From SXOA01 sp046153945 (GTDB lineage Bacteria > Planctomycetota > Planctomycetia > Pirellulales > Pirellulaceae), in contig JBJXFF010000070.1 in assembly GCA_046153945.1 (NCBI GenBank), forward strand, positions 1 through 64,000: a stretch of DNA of 64,000 bases, in the 5' to 3' direction. Of this stretch, positions 1-10,400 are shown piece after piece. Under the pieces are notes generated by a model. That model was not told the origin of the DNA. It saw only the letters and a list, made by a program, of their open reading frames with translations, and did no database searches. The translations under genes and the position numbers were made by a program. Numbering within the stretch: position 1 is the stretch's first letter; each line of letters starts with the position of its first letter.

Positions 1-1
1 G

Positions 2-358
2 GCTCCCGAAGGGCATTTCCTTCGCGTCTTCGGACAGCCGAATCGAACCGATCTGGGTGATTTGCGAGACGATAGCGCCTCCATGCGTCAGGCCTTGATG
101 ATGCTCAACGGCCGCATCACGCACGAAGCCGCCCGCGTTGGCGACCTGGAGCCGATCGCCAGGTTTGTTAACGGCAAGGATGCGAATCCTGATGAAGCAG
201 TCAAGTTTGCTTACCTCGAAATCCTTACTCGCCAGCCAAGTGCGGAGGAAATCAACGAAGGGAAGGACATCATCGCCACTGACGCCACCACGGCCGACGG
301 AGTTGCCGACCTTCGTTGGATTCTCCTGAACTGCAACGAATTCCGGTTTTTACCTTAA
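2..358 (+). CDS. DUF1553-type (PSD1) protein, C-terminal end
   Basis: Only the last ~118 codons are inside the window; the gene begins upstream. The visible part reads FLRVFGQPNRTDLGDLRDDS followed by an AL-MMLNG segment and ends in an LLNCNEFRFLP tail. This is the usual end of planctomycete DUF1549/DUF1553 (cytochrome-like PSD1) proteins. These are large secreted proteins nearly always encoded just before a DUF1501 gene, as here, with about 105 bases between the two. The biochemical role of the family is unproven; a part in polysaccharide or sulfated-sugar use is often suggested. The family call rests on the tail only. Confidence 0.75.
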   Translation, partial: APEGHFLRVFGQPNRTDLGDLRDDSASMRQALMMLNGRITHEAARVGDLEPIARFVNGKDANPDEAVKFAYLEILTRQPSAEEINEGKDIIATDATTADGVADLRWILLNCNEFRFLP

Positions 359-465
359 GACACTAGCCGAAGCGCGAGCGAGGGAAATGGACCTGGCAGT
401 GCGCGACGGTCGAGTGAAGCAACTACCTCAATAAGCACTCATCTCGGTTCCCAAGGAGTCAACCT

Positions 466-1725
466 ATGACCATCGGTTGTGAAGGCTATCGGCTGTCGCG
501 GCGAGCGATGCTCGGCACGACCGGCGCATCTTTGCTGGGAATGAGCATCCCGCGTCTCCTCGCCGCTGCCGGCAAGGACCATGCGGCCAAATGTGAGAAC
601 GTCATTCTCTTCTGGAATGGAGGCGGCATGACCCACATTGATACGTGGGATCCCAAGCCGGGCCGTCCTACTGCCGGCGAATTCCAGCCCATCAAGACCT
701 CGGCACCCGGGGTTGAAATCTCCGAGATTTTCCCCACGCTGGCGAAGCAGATGCACCACTGTGCTCTGATTCGCTCGATTGCCGGCACTCAGGGAGATCA
801 TGGTCGGGCCACTTATCAGTTGCAGACCAGCTATTTGCCTGGCCCGAACCTGATTCACCCCGGCATGGGTTCGGTCGTCGCTCACGAAATGCCCAACCTT
901 GGCGATCTCCCAGCCTACATCACCATCAGCGGCCTCGCTCCCCGAGCCGGCTACCTGGGCCAGAAGTGCGAAGCCTACTTCGTACCGAGCCCTGGCGACA
1001 AAGATCCTTATCTCGCCTTCCCGGAAGGGATCGCTGAACTCCGCGGCAACAAGCGACTTGAGACGCTGGAGAAATTCAACAAGCGGTTCAATGGCAATAG
1101 CAAAGATGAGCGGCTGGTTTCCACCCAGACCTCCATCGACGATGCCGTCAGGCTCATGCGGAGCCCGGCTCTCGAAGCCTTCGAGCTTGGCAAGGTCAAC
1201 AAGTCGGTCATCGACCGTTACGGTGACAATCCCTTCGGCCGCGGTGCACTCCTCGCCAAGCGGTTGGTCGAAAAGGGTGTTCGCTTTGTGCAGATCAATC
1301 GTGGTGGCTTCGACGTGCACACCAACGCCTTCCCGGCGATGCGCGACCACGGCGAAGTGATGGATCCCGCCTTGGCTGCCCTCGTCGCCGATCTGGCGGA
1401 GACGGGTATGCTCGAAAAGACGATGGTCATCATGCTCAGCGAATTCGGTCGTACGCCGAAGATCAACAAGGACGAAGGTCGCGATCACTGGGCCAGCGTC
1501 TTTAGCTGCTTCATCGCCGGTGGTGGTGTCCGCGGCGGCCAGGTCATTGGCTCGTCCGACGAAGATGGAGCTGAGCCGAAGGATCGCCCTGTCAATGTTC
1601 CTGATATCCACGCCTCCGTCTGCCACGCCTTGGGCATTGATGCCACCAAGGAAGTCATGACGCCCCTCAAGCGGCCCATGAAGCTGGTGGACAAGGGCGA
1701 GGTTGTGAAGGAACTGTTTGCTTAA
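466..1725 (+). CDS. DUF1501 domain-containing protein
   Basis: 419 residues. The N-terminus has a twin-arginine-like motif (SRRAMLG, residues 11-17) and a short hydrophobic stretch, suggesting Tat export. The DUF1501 core shows GGGMTHIDTWDPKPG at residues 52-66 and EFGRTP at 326-331, then GRDHW. The fold is related to alkaline phosphatase/sulfatase enzymes, but substrates are not established for the family. It follows the DUF1553 gene on the same strand and probably shares its transcript, the typical planctomycete pairing. Two more DUF1501 genes lie in this window, at 30849 and 47691. The start is the first ATG ahead of the Tat motif. Confidence 0.9.
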   Translation: MTIGCEGYRLSRRAMLGTTGASLLGMSIPRLLAAAGKDHAAKCENVILFWNGGGMTHIDTWDPKPGRPTAGEFQPIKTSAPGVEISEIFPTLAKQMHHCALIRSIAGTQGDHGRATYQLQTSYLPGPNLIHPGMGSVVAHEMPNLGDLPAYITISGLAPRAGYLGQKCEAYFVPSPGDKDPYLAFPEGIAELRGNKRLETLEKFNKRFNGNSKDERLVSTQTSIDDAVRLMRSPALEAFELGKVNKSVIDRYGDNPFGRGALLAKRLVEKGVRFVQINRGGFDVHTNAFPAMRDHGEVMDPALAALVADLAETGMLEKTMVIMLSEFGRTPKINKDEGRDHWASVFSCFIAGGGVRGGQVIGSSDEDGAEPKDRPVNVPDIHASVCHALGIDATKEVMTPLKRPMKLVDKGEVVKELFA

Positions 1726-1730
1726 CCGTG

Positions 1731-1751
1731 GGACAAGCTGCCAGCTTGTCC
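1731..1751. repeat. Short intergenic palindrome (GACAAGCTG type)
   Basis: Ten-base arms GGACAAGCTG and CAGCTTGTCC around a single central C, six bases after the DUF1501 stop. The same core (CAAGCTGCCAGCTTG) recurs after rpsI at 25010-25028, so it is a dispersed element rather than a gene-specific terminator. No T-run follows. Confidence 0.6.
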
Positions 1752-1781
1752 TCCGTGTTGCAGAATGAGTTTGCAAATCAC

Positions 1782-1819
1782 GGCCCGGTTGGATCGCGCT
1801 CGCGCTTTCCAGCCGGGCC
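1782..1819 (+). terminator. Hairpin, possible terminator after DUF1501
   Basis: Arms GGCCCGGTTGGA and TCCAGCCGGGCC form a 12-bp stem with one G-U pair and a 14-nt loop, followed by ATTTTGTT. It lies between the DUF1501 gene and the large operon starting at 1999 and could end upstream transcription. The T-run is short. Confidence 0.45.
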
Positions 1820-1905
1820 ATTTTGTTAGCAGGATGAATCACCGGTACAACCGTAACGAACGGCAAAGGCTACGCCACTAGCAGGTAATGCACATCCCCT
1901 AATTC

Positions 1906-1934
1906 TTGACTAGTTGCCCGCCGGAAAATACCGT
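1906..1934 (+). promoter_or_regulatory. Predicted sigma70-type promoter of the TPR/ExbBD operon
   Basis: TTGACT at 1906-1911, a 17-base spacer, then TACCGT at 1929-1934, about 65 bases before the preferred ATG at 1999. The -35 fits well; the -10 is weak (TAnnnT only). Its position argues against using the TTG at 1906 as a start codon. Confidence 0.4.
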
Positions 1935-1998
1935 GAATAGTTTGCCGCAACCTCGGGCAACTCGCCTGGGGACAGGATTGAATTGCAGGACCAATTTC

Positions 1999-4380
1999 AT
2001 GCGCATGACTTCCCTTACCGGGCTAACACTGGTTTTCCTCGGCTTCATGTCGGTTTCCGCCCTCGCTCAGGAGAAGCCCGCTGAACCCGCCGGCTCTCCC
2101 GTTCGCGGCTCGATTGTCGAGGACCGCGCGGCTAAGCAACTCCTGGAGGCGGGTGACGCGCGGCTCGACGCCGACGAAGCCACCAAAGCCGTCGAAATCT
2201 GGAAGTCCGTCATCGAACGCTACCCCCGCAGCAAGCACCGTTTCGAGGCCCACCTGCGGCTGGGGAATTACTATCTGGATCGTGACCGGGCATATGACAA
2301 AGCCCGTGCCCACTTCGAGCAAATTGCTGTCGAAGACAACAAGAGCGAAGAGCAGCGAGCTGAAGCAACGCTCAAAACCGGCGTCTGCTTCTATCATGCC
2401 CGCAATTTCGGCAAAAGCTTTCAAATCATGCGCGAAGTTGTGGAGAAATACCCCGTCAGTCCGCAGGTCAATGAAGCCTACTATTACATCGGCCTCGGCC
2501 ACTTTCAGCTCGGCCATTACAGCCGGGCGATTACGGCGTTGGAAAAAGTCGGCACTACGCTCAGCGGCGAAAACGGCAAAACGGAGAAGCTCGAAGCCGG
2601 CAAGCGGTTCTTTATCAAGATTGAAGACGCCGATCTGGCAGTGCTCGACCCGAGCCAGACCGTCAAGGTTCTCTGCAAGACAGCCGGAGGCGACGAGGAA
2701 CTTGTCGATGCCTACCCGGTCGGCCGGAATGTACGACTCGTACTCGGTTCCATTCCTTCCAAGCTGGGCCGTCCCCAGCCTAAAAATGGGACTCTGGAAG
2801 TCCGCGGCGGCGACAAAATTCTCGTCACTTACACGGACGAGCACACTGCTGAGAAAAAGTTAAAGGTGCCAGTGACCCGTGAAGTGCTCGTGGTAGGCAC
2901 CGCGATGAACGCCATCACGGATGGTGCATTCAGCGAGACGGTGAATGGCGTCGTCCTCGGCAAGTCGGTCAACGTGCGGATTACTGACGCCGATAAGGAC
3001 TTAACCGACGCCGCCGACAAGCTCACGGCGGTGGTCGAGGTCTACCGTCCGAAAACCGATTCGGAAATCGAGCTGGAACTTGCGGCGAAGGTCAAGGAAG
3101 CCGGAACTCCAGCGGCAACGCCGGCAGCCGATCCGGCGAAAAAGCCTGGCGAAACGCTCCCCGCCGCGGAAGCGGAAGTCGATAAGTGGAAGCTTGTCGA
3201 CAAAGTCGAAATCGTGCTGAACGAATCCAAGCTCGCGGCTTCGGTTTCTACGCGTGCCAAGGTCAACAAGCCGGGTGCCAAGCCTGATGCAGTTGGCGAC
3301 GAAAAAGCACCTCCGACCGCCAACGTGCCCGCCGGTGATGAGCCGGCAGATGATGGAACGCTCCATACAGGTGTTTTCCAAGCAACCATTTCCCTGCAAA
3401 AGGCGGAGCAGCCCGTAGCCGGCGATGCGGTCCTGCAATCTATCCCCGGAGATCAGGTTCGGGTCACTTACCTTGACGAAGTCCATAGCAAAGATGGCGT
3501 GCGGCAGGTGACGGCTATCGCGCGGTGTTTGGAAGGGAACATTGGCGGCGTTCGCGTGACGAAGGCGGAAATCTCTGATCAAGAACTTCGCATTCAAACG
3601 CAGCTTAAGACAGCGGACGCGCTGACCAACATCGGCAATCGCTACAAGGAATTCGGCCTCAAGGAAAAGGCGGAAGAGAAATACTCGCAGGCCCTCAACG
3701 TTTGCGAGGACGTGGCCGAGGATGCCCGCAAGCTCGGCGGCAATTTGCTGGAGCAGACCTACGTGCAACTTTGGCACATCTATTTCGCCATGGACAAACT
3801 TGATCTCGCTGCTGCCATGTGCCAGCGATTGCAGAGTGAATTTCCGCAAAGCGGCTTTGTGGATGACGCTCTGCTGCAACTTGGCGAAGTCGCCCGCAAG
3901 CAGGGAGACTTGCAGCGAGCCATCGGCATTTACTCGCGGCTCGTGGCGATGCAAACCAGCCAACTCCGGGGCGAGGCTCAGTATGGCATCGCTGAGTGCT
4001 ACGAGCAGATGGCTCTAAAGAGCGAAGGTGCCCCCGCAGCGCAGCTTCAGGACCGGGCCTTTCAAGAATTCAAGAAGGTTTATGACGAGTTCCCGGAGAG
4101 CGGTCGCGTGGGCGAAGCGGTCGCCAAGATGGCCAACTACTACTACATCCAGAAGGACTACGCCCGAGCAGTCGATACTTTCGAGACCGTCCTCAACAAC
4201 CAGCCCGACGCGAAATTCCTGGACGTGATTCTGTTCAACTACGGCCGCTGCCTCTATCGCATGGACCGCAAGGTGGATGCGAAGCGGCGGTTCGATCAGC
4301 TCATCAGCGAATTCCCGGAAAGCCCACTCGCCGCCGACGCCAAGAAGATTTCCGAAGCCCTCGGGAAAACAGGCGGCTAA
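1999..4380 (+). CDS. Secreted TPR-repeat protein with beta-repeat centre
   Basis: 793 residues from ATG 1999. That start has AGGA eight bases upstream and gives a clean signal peptide (hydrophobic TSLTGLTLVFLGF, ending SALAQ). A longer frame from TTG 1906 is possible but would put 31 polar residues before the signal. Tetratricopeptide-type repeats fill roughly residues 40-190 and 540-793 (for example YPRSKHRFEAHLRLGNYY). Between them is a beta-rich region with RITDADKDLTDAADKL and TLHTGVFQATI, a module also found several times in the next protein. First gene of a seven-gene co-directional block with ExbB/ExbD. Probably periplasmic or surface scaffold; exact function unknown. Confidence 0.8.
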   Translation: MRMTSLTGLTLVFLGFMSVSALAQEKPAEPAGSPVRGSIVEDRAAKQLLEAGDARLDADEATKAVEIWKSVIERYPRSKHRFEAHLRLGNYYLDRDRAYDKARAHFEQIAVEDNKSEEQRAEATLKTGVCFYHARNFGKSFQIMREVVEKYPVSPQVNEAYYYIGLGHFQLGHYSRAITALEKVGTTLSGENGKTEKLEAGKRFFIKIEDADLAVLDPSQTVKVLCKTAGGDEELVDAYPVGRNVRLVLGSIPSKLGRPQPKNGTLEVRGGDKILVTYTDEHTAEKKLKVPVTREVLVVGTAMNAITDGAFSETVNGVVLGKSVNVRITDADKDLTDAADKLTAVVEVYRPKTDSEIELELAAKVKEAGTPAATPAADPAKKPGETLPAAEAEVDKWKLVDKVEIVLNESKLAASVSTRAKVNKPGAKPDAVGDEKAPPTANVPAGDEPADDGTLHTGVFQATISLQKAEQPVAGDAVLQSIPGDQVRVTYLDEVHSKDGVRQVTAIARCLEGNIGGVRVTKAEISDQELRIQTQLKTADALTNIGNRYKEFGLKEKAEEKYSQALNVCEDVAEDARKLGGNLLEQTYVQLWHIYFAMDKLDLAAAMCQRLQSEFPQSGFVDDALLQLGEVARKQGDLQRAIGIYSRLVAMQTSQLRGEAQYGIAECYEQMALKSEGAPAAQLQDRAFQEFKKVYDEFPESGRVGEAVAKMANYYYIQKDYARAVDTFETVLNNQPDAKFLDVILFNYGRCLYRMDRKVDAKRRFDQLISEFPESPLAADAKKISEALGKTGG

Positions 4381-4387
4381 ATAGTGA

Positions 4388-4406
4388 GGCAGGCCTCGAG
4401 CCTGCC
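4388..4406. repeat. Short intergenic palindrome
   Basis: Arms GGCAGGC and GCCTGCC with a CTCGA loop, in the 92-base gap between the two TPR genes; GCAGGCGG a little downstream is a partial third copy of the arm. No T-run follows, so it should not stop transcription into the 2,560-residue gene. Confidence 0.5.
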
Positions 4407-4472
4407 CAGAGTAAATGAATTCAAGCAGGCGGAAAGCCTACTCACCAAAAGACACCCACCAGGCTAAAGACT

Positions 4473-7400
4473 ATGCGTAACTCACTCACCCTCGCCCTGC
4501 TCTTGCTAGCCAGCTTTTCCTTCGCTCAGGAAAAACCCGCCGCCCCGAAGCCAGAGGAAAAGACCGTCGATGTCGTCGGTCAGCAGGCCGCCGCTCTCGA
4601 AGCGGAACTCGGCAAGTTCAAGGACAGTACCCCCGAAGCCGCCGAGGCGATGGTCAAGCTGGTGGACCTGTACCACAAGGACGGCCGGCTCTTCGGTCTA
4701 GTCCGCGTTGGGCAACAATTCGCGGCCTCCCACGCGACTGACCCACGGCACAAGGCGGTGATGCTCAAGCTGATCGATGGCTTGGAAGCTATCAGCCGCA
4801 ATAAAGACCTGTCCGCCGTCTGCCGCCAGTTCCTGGCTCGCTACGAAGGTCAGCCGGAGGCTCCTGAAGTTGAAATTCGCCTTGCGAACGCCATGAACCA
4901 GCTTGAGGACCGGGCCAGAGCCGCCGACGCTTGCAAAGCCGTTTGGAAACGCCAGGGCGCAACCGAAATCGGCCGCCGCTACGGCGCTCTGGCCGTGCAG
5001 CAATACACTGCCGCCAACACGGGAGAAACCATCACCGCTGCCGCGGAGCTGGGGGATGAGATGCTCGATAAGCTTCCCGCGGGCGAGTTCGCCAAGGAGC
5101 TTGGCCATCATTCATTCTGGGAATGGAGACGCATCGGACAGTGGGCCAAGGCAACCGCGGTCGGCACCAAGCTCATCGCCAAGAATCTCGTCGGCGATCC
5201 TGAGGCTCAAAGGCAGTTCCACTTGTATATGGCGGAGAACCAGGCAAACCTTGGCCAGCACGCCAACTCCGCCGAGAGCTTCAGAAGGGCTCGCGCTATC
5301 CGTGATGACCAGTCCGCTCATTTCAATCTGGTCTTCCGCCTCTATCACGCCGGGGCCAAACCGGCTGAGATGGAGGCTCTCGTCAACGAGTACGTCGCGA
5401 AGTACCCGTCCCGCGCCGACCGCTTCCAGCTCCAAAGTTACCTCGCCATCTCGCTCCTCACCAATGGCGATAAGCCGCGAGCCGTGGCAATGTTCGCTTC
5501 CGTGCTGGCCGACGATCCGCTCACGAACGGCAATGCCGCTTACTTTGCACGCGAGAACGGTGCCGAGCCGGCGCAGATTGCTGACAGCGAAGCCAAGCTG
5601 CTCGCCGCCATCGCCCAGAAGAAGGAAGGAACCTTCTATCTTCGATATGTCCTGGCGACCGAAATCTACCGCGATCGCTACAAAGACATGGTGCAAGGAA
5701 AGGCCAAGGCCAAGCAAATCTTCCGTGAATTGATTGCACAGTCTCCGACCGATGACGGTTACACGTCCGGCGCGATGGACTACCTGCTCTACAACGCCGC
5801 CAGCGACGACGAATTCAAGAGCGACCTCGCGCTAATTTTTACCGCGCGGGTTCAGAATCCTCATTTGGCGACGTTCCGGGACATGGTGAAATCCTGGGCC
5901 GCTGCCGCCCGGCAGAACAAAGACCATGCCGCTCGGGCCGCTCTCGCCATGGAGGAATTCAAGAAGGTTGCCGCCGAACCATTGACCACCGCTTTCGCGG
6001 AACAGCGGAACAATCAGTACGGCCCTGGGGAAGCCATCCGCAACAACTTGATGGATGCCGCCACCTTTGACAAGCTCAACGATGGCGCGGCCCGCTATGT
6101 TCTCACAACGCAAATGGAATGGTTCCGCCATTATTCGCCCGCCAACAAGCGGGGTGAAATGATTCGCGTCTATGCACTTTGGTGCAAGCGATTCCCCACC
6201 GAGTTTCCCGCAGCATTTGGCTGGCTGGAATCGGCGACCGACTACGGCAAGCCCGAAGATTGCAAAGCAGCTGCGGCGCACTTTCTGAAATTTGAACCGC
6301 TTTCGAACAATGCCGATGTCTGGCGTCGGCTGCATGTCGCCGCGGACAGGAACAATGACGCCGCCATGGTGAAACAGGCCCACGCCTGGATGACCAAGGC
6401 CATTGCCAAATTTGGCAATGACCCGGTCTATGCCAGCGGCATTGGCGACACGCTCCTGAAATACCAGATGGAGACGGAAGCCGTTGCCCATTGGACCGCT
6501 TGTGTCGCTCTAAATCGGCAATACTCCGAATCTCGCGAGTGCGCCAGCAGGCTCGTCGCTCGAATGAAAACGCCCGCCGAACGACTGCCGTTTGTCACCG
6601 AACTGCTCAAGCACGACACCGATTTCTTTGGCCGCTACACGCAGTGGCTGGCGGATGACTACCTCAAGGCGGCTGATTTCGCCAACTTTGAGCGGGTTCT
6701 CAAAGAAGCTCGCGTGCGGCAGAACGAACGGCCTCTCCGCCCCTGGGACATGGACATCTGGGTCGCCAATCAGTGGTTCGACGGCGTTCGGGCCAACGTG
6801 GAAATGAAAGAGGACGTCAAGCAGAAGTTTTACGCAATGCTGGCCGCCACCGAAATCTATCCCGCATCGGGCGGCGCGGCGATGGCCATTCTGGAAACGC
6901 AACCCGAAGACCCGGCCAACAAGACCAAGCGGCTCTTGGAACTGCAGAAAATCACCCGTTCGGTCGGCAATGAGTATTACGACTGGGACCGGCTTTCTCC
7001 GTTCGCCCAGAACGCCGTCACTCGCAAGGACTTCGTTGGAGCAGCCGTGCTTTCCACCGGCATGCTCGCCAACATTCCGAATGTCGATGAACCCCGCAAG
7101 AAGGGGGCTCGCGACCTGGCGACTCAGTCGTTCGCCCGCCTCGGCAGCGTCGGCCTGACCATTGATGAAAACAGCCCGCTCGCTCCGCTCATGCAGGCCG
7201 CGCTCTACTACCGCCTCGGCGACGAACGGCTGGCCTTTGAGTCGTACCTCACCAACAAGGCTTTGTTCGACGCCAATCGCAATCAGCTTCCGCCCGACTT
7301 CCTGACCTTCATCTGTGAAAAGCTAATGGCAGCCAGCGGCGATGCCAATCACGACGCCGTTGAGGAGATCCTTCGCGGGTGGCTGGTCCAATTCAGCGAG

Positions 7401-10400
7401 TCGATGCAGGTTGATGACGGCACCAAGGCCAAAATGCAGCTCGGCCTTGCCAAGAACTTCTTCAAGGCCCGCCGCTACGACATTGCCCGCAGCGAATACA
7501 CCACCGTCGTCAATCGTTACCCCATGTCGTCTCAGGCCATCGAAGCGGAGTTCGGCATTGGCGAAACCTTTATGGCTCAAAAGGTCTATGACCAGGCCGA
7601 ACTGGTCTTCGAGAAGCTGGCGCACAACACGGAAATCGACGTTGTAGTCCGGGCGGAATTCCTTCGCGGCGTTCTCGCCTTCCGTCGCGGCGATCGGGAC
7701 GAAGCTCGCGACATCTTCAAGGCAGTTCTGGAAAGAGTTCCCAGCGTCGAACTCGCCAACCAGGCGCTTTATAACCTGGCCGAAGTCTACGGCTCCGAAG
7801 AGAAGTACATCGACCAGCTCAATTTGCTGCGGACGGTCGGACGTTTGGGTAGGGCCAGCAAACGCCGCCACGTTCCCGGCATGCCTCTCTCGATCGTCGT
7901 TCACGACAGCGACCTGGGAATCAGCCGCGGGCATAACCGCATTCCGGTCCGTGTCACCACGCAGCCCGGCGGCGATAGCGAAATGGTTTATCTCACCGGC
8001 TCCGGCGCGGGGAAAGGCCTGTTCCGCGTCGATTTGGAAACGCGATTGGGCCAGGCAGTTGCCGGAGATCACGTTTTGCAGGTGACCGGCAAGGATGTCA
8101 TCAAATGCGACTATCCGGAGGAATTCAAAGCCGAGTTCAAGAGCGTCCCGCTCTCCGACGTGGAGATTCAAGTCGCCGCGGATGCAAAATTCGATGTCGC
8201 CAGCAGCAAGATTGAAGACCGGAAGCAGGAGTCGTTCAGCGAGGTACTGCAGCGCGAGGTCGTCGATGAAGACAACCAGGACCGCCGCCGCTCTCTCGTT
8301 CGTCCGGCCAATCAAATCAAGCCCGGCAACGAGGTCTATCTCCGTGTGAAGGATGGGGATCGCGATTTGACCAACGACGCCGACAAGATCGTCGTCAAGC
8401 TCACTTCCGACAGTGGTGATCAGGTGCAAGTCACCATGGTGGAAACAGGTGCTCATACGGGCGTGTTTGAAGGGTCGTCCAAGACTGGCGAACTTCCTGC
8501 GGGGGCGCTTGCCACGGATAATGCCATCGATCACAACCCGCTGATGGCCATTGACCGCGACCTCAAGAGCTTCTGGATGAGCGACCCCGACGGGGCGACT
8601 CCCAAACAACTGACCGTGGATATGAAGGATCTTCGCATCGCCACGCGCGTGCGTCTCTCGACGCCGGATGTGACGAAGAACGCTCCGATCCGAGGCGAGC
8701 TCTATGGCAGCCAGGATGGCGAGTTCTGGTTCCGCGTTGCCAGCCACCCCGAGCGTCCCCCGGCGGCACCGGTCAGCGGCGTTTACGGAAAGATGACTCA
8801 GCGGGTCTATGGCGGTAATCTCACCGGCTATACCACCTGGCAGCAAGTATCGGACTTCACCAAGAATGCCAAGCCGGTCGCGGAAAGCGAACCAGACCAC
8901 CTACAGTTCGCTTGGAAAGAAGCGGACGAGAACTACAACAAGCCTTACGCCGTCATTTGGAGCGGCAGATTCGTCCAGCCGCGCGACGGGGCGGTTCGCA
9001 TTCAGGTAAACGGCGCGACGACGGCGCTCGCCATTGATAACCGCGAAGAATTGCAGCTCGGTCCCGGCGGCCGCACTGTGGACCTTTGGCTCGATGCCGG
9101 CACCCACGACCTGGCCATCTTCGCCAGCCATGCGGACGGCAAGCTGCCCGTGGAAGCGCTGCTGGCACGCAGCGATCTTAACAATGCCCAGGTCCTGCTT
9201 GGCTCGTTCCGTCCGCTCGATTTTGACCTGGAAAGTGCCGCCGCCAAGAAGCGGGCCGCTTCCGCTCCCATGGCCGGGGGCGCGGGGAGCGTGCCGCTGC
9301 TCATCACTTCGGCGAAGGTGAATAAGAAGTCGGAAAAATTCGGCCCGGCGAAGGAAAATGGCCGCGATGTTCTAACAGGCTGGGCAGCTCCAGAAGATTC
9401 GGTCTCTTGGGAGTTCGATGCTCCCGCGACGGGTGCCTACGAAGTTTGGATGCAGGTTGCCCACGCTGGCGAAGGGGGCAGATACAATATCGAATTTGGC
9501 AAACAGATTGTTACGGGCGCGGTTCCGAATTCCGGCGGCGCTGACAAGCCTGTTTTGGAAAAGGTCGGTACATTGCTTGTCGAAGCCCCGGGCCGACAGA
9601 CTCTGGCTCTAAAGGCCGTAGAGATTAAGGGAGACAGCCTGCTCAATTTGTACGGCATCACGCTCAAGCCCTCGGTCGGCGGCAGTGTGATTGTGGCTAA
9701 TAATGATTGGGAATTTCGCTTCCCGGCCAGGCAACTTCGATATGCCCGCTTTGTCTGCCGCGAATATCTAGGCGAAGCGCTTGCCATCAATAATGTGGAA
9801 ATCGGCGGGGTCCGTCCGGGAGAAGTTTTCATTCCAACGAAAGAAGATGTCCTCGGCCTGGCCGCGAACAACGTGCTGGAAATCGCAGCCGGCGATACCG
9901 TCACGGCTACCTACACCGATGAATTGACCCTCAATGACTCTGGTGCCAGCCAGATTCTCACCGGCAAGCTGCAGGCCACGTACTTCAATGCCTACATTCG
10001 GCCGATTGCCTATGACTTTGCCCGCACCACGGCTGGAGATGTCTACACGATTCGCAAAGACCTGAAGCGGGTCGAACCGGGTGACCGGTTTATTGTGGAA
10101 ATGCTCGACTACGACGAAGACCGCACCAACCAGCGGGACACGCTCAAATTGCAGGTCGTAGTCAACGATGGAGAGCCCGTGGAACTCGAAGCGATTGAAA
10201 CCGAAGAATATAGCGGCATCTTCACCAAGGAAGTTGATACGTCTTCCAAGCAAGAGAAGGACAAGCTCTTGGTGAAGCCAGGCGACCGGATTTACGTTCG
10301 CTATATCGACACGCACAACACTTTCCCCGGTCACGCCGTGCCGCGGGAAGACGTGGTCTACGTCAATCAGCCGAGCCAGGGGAAAATTCGCATTCTGGAG

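Noticed and set aside
439..1866. A 475-residue minus-strand frame opposite the first DUF1501 gene
   Set aside because: It mirrors a well-recognised plus-strand gene and its protein matches no family; long antisense frames are expected at this GC content. The same goes for long frames opposite the giant TPR gene (7323-8900), the double amidohydrolase (42953-44551) and others.
1906..1998. TTG 1906 as the start of the first TPR protein
   Set aside because: The TTG is part of a TTGACT -35 box, has no ribosome site, and would put 31 polar residues ahead of a good signal peptide. ATG 1999 has AGGA at proper spacing.
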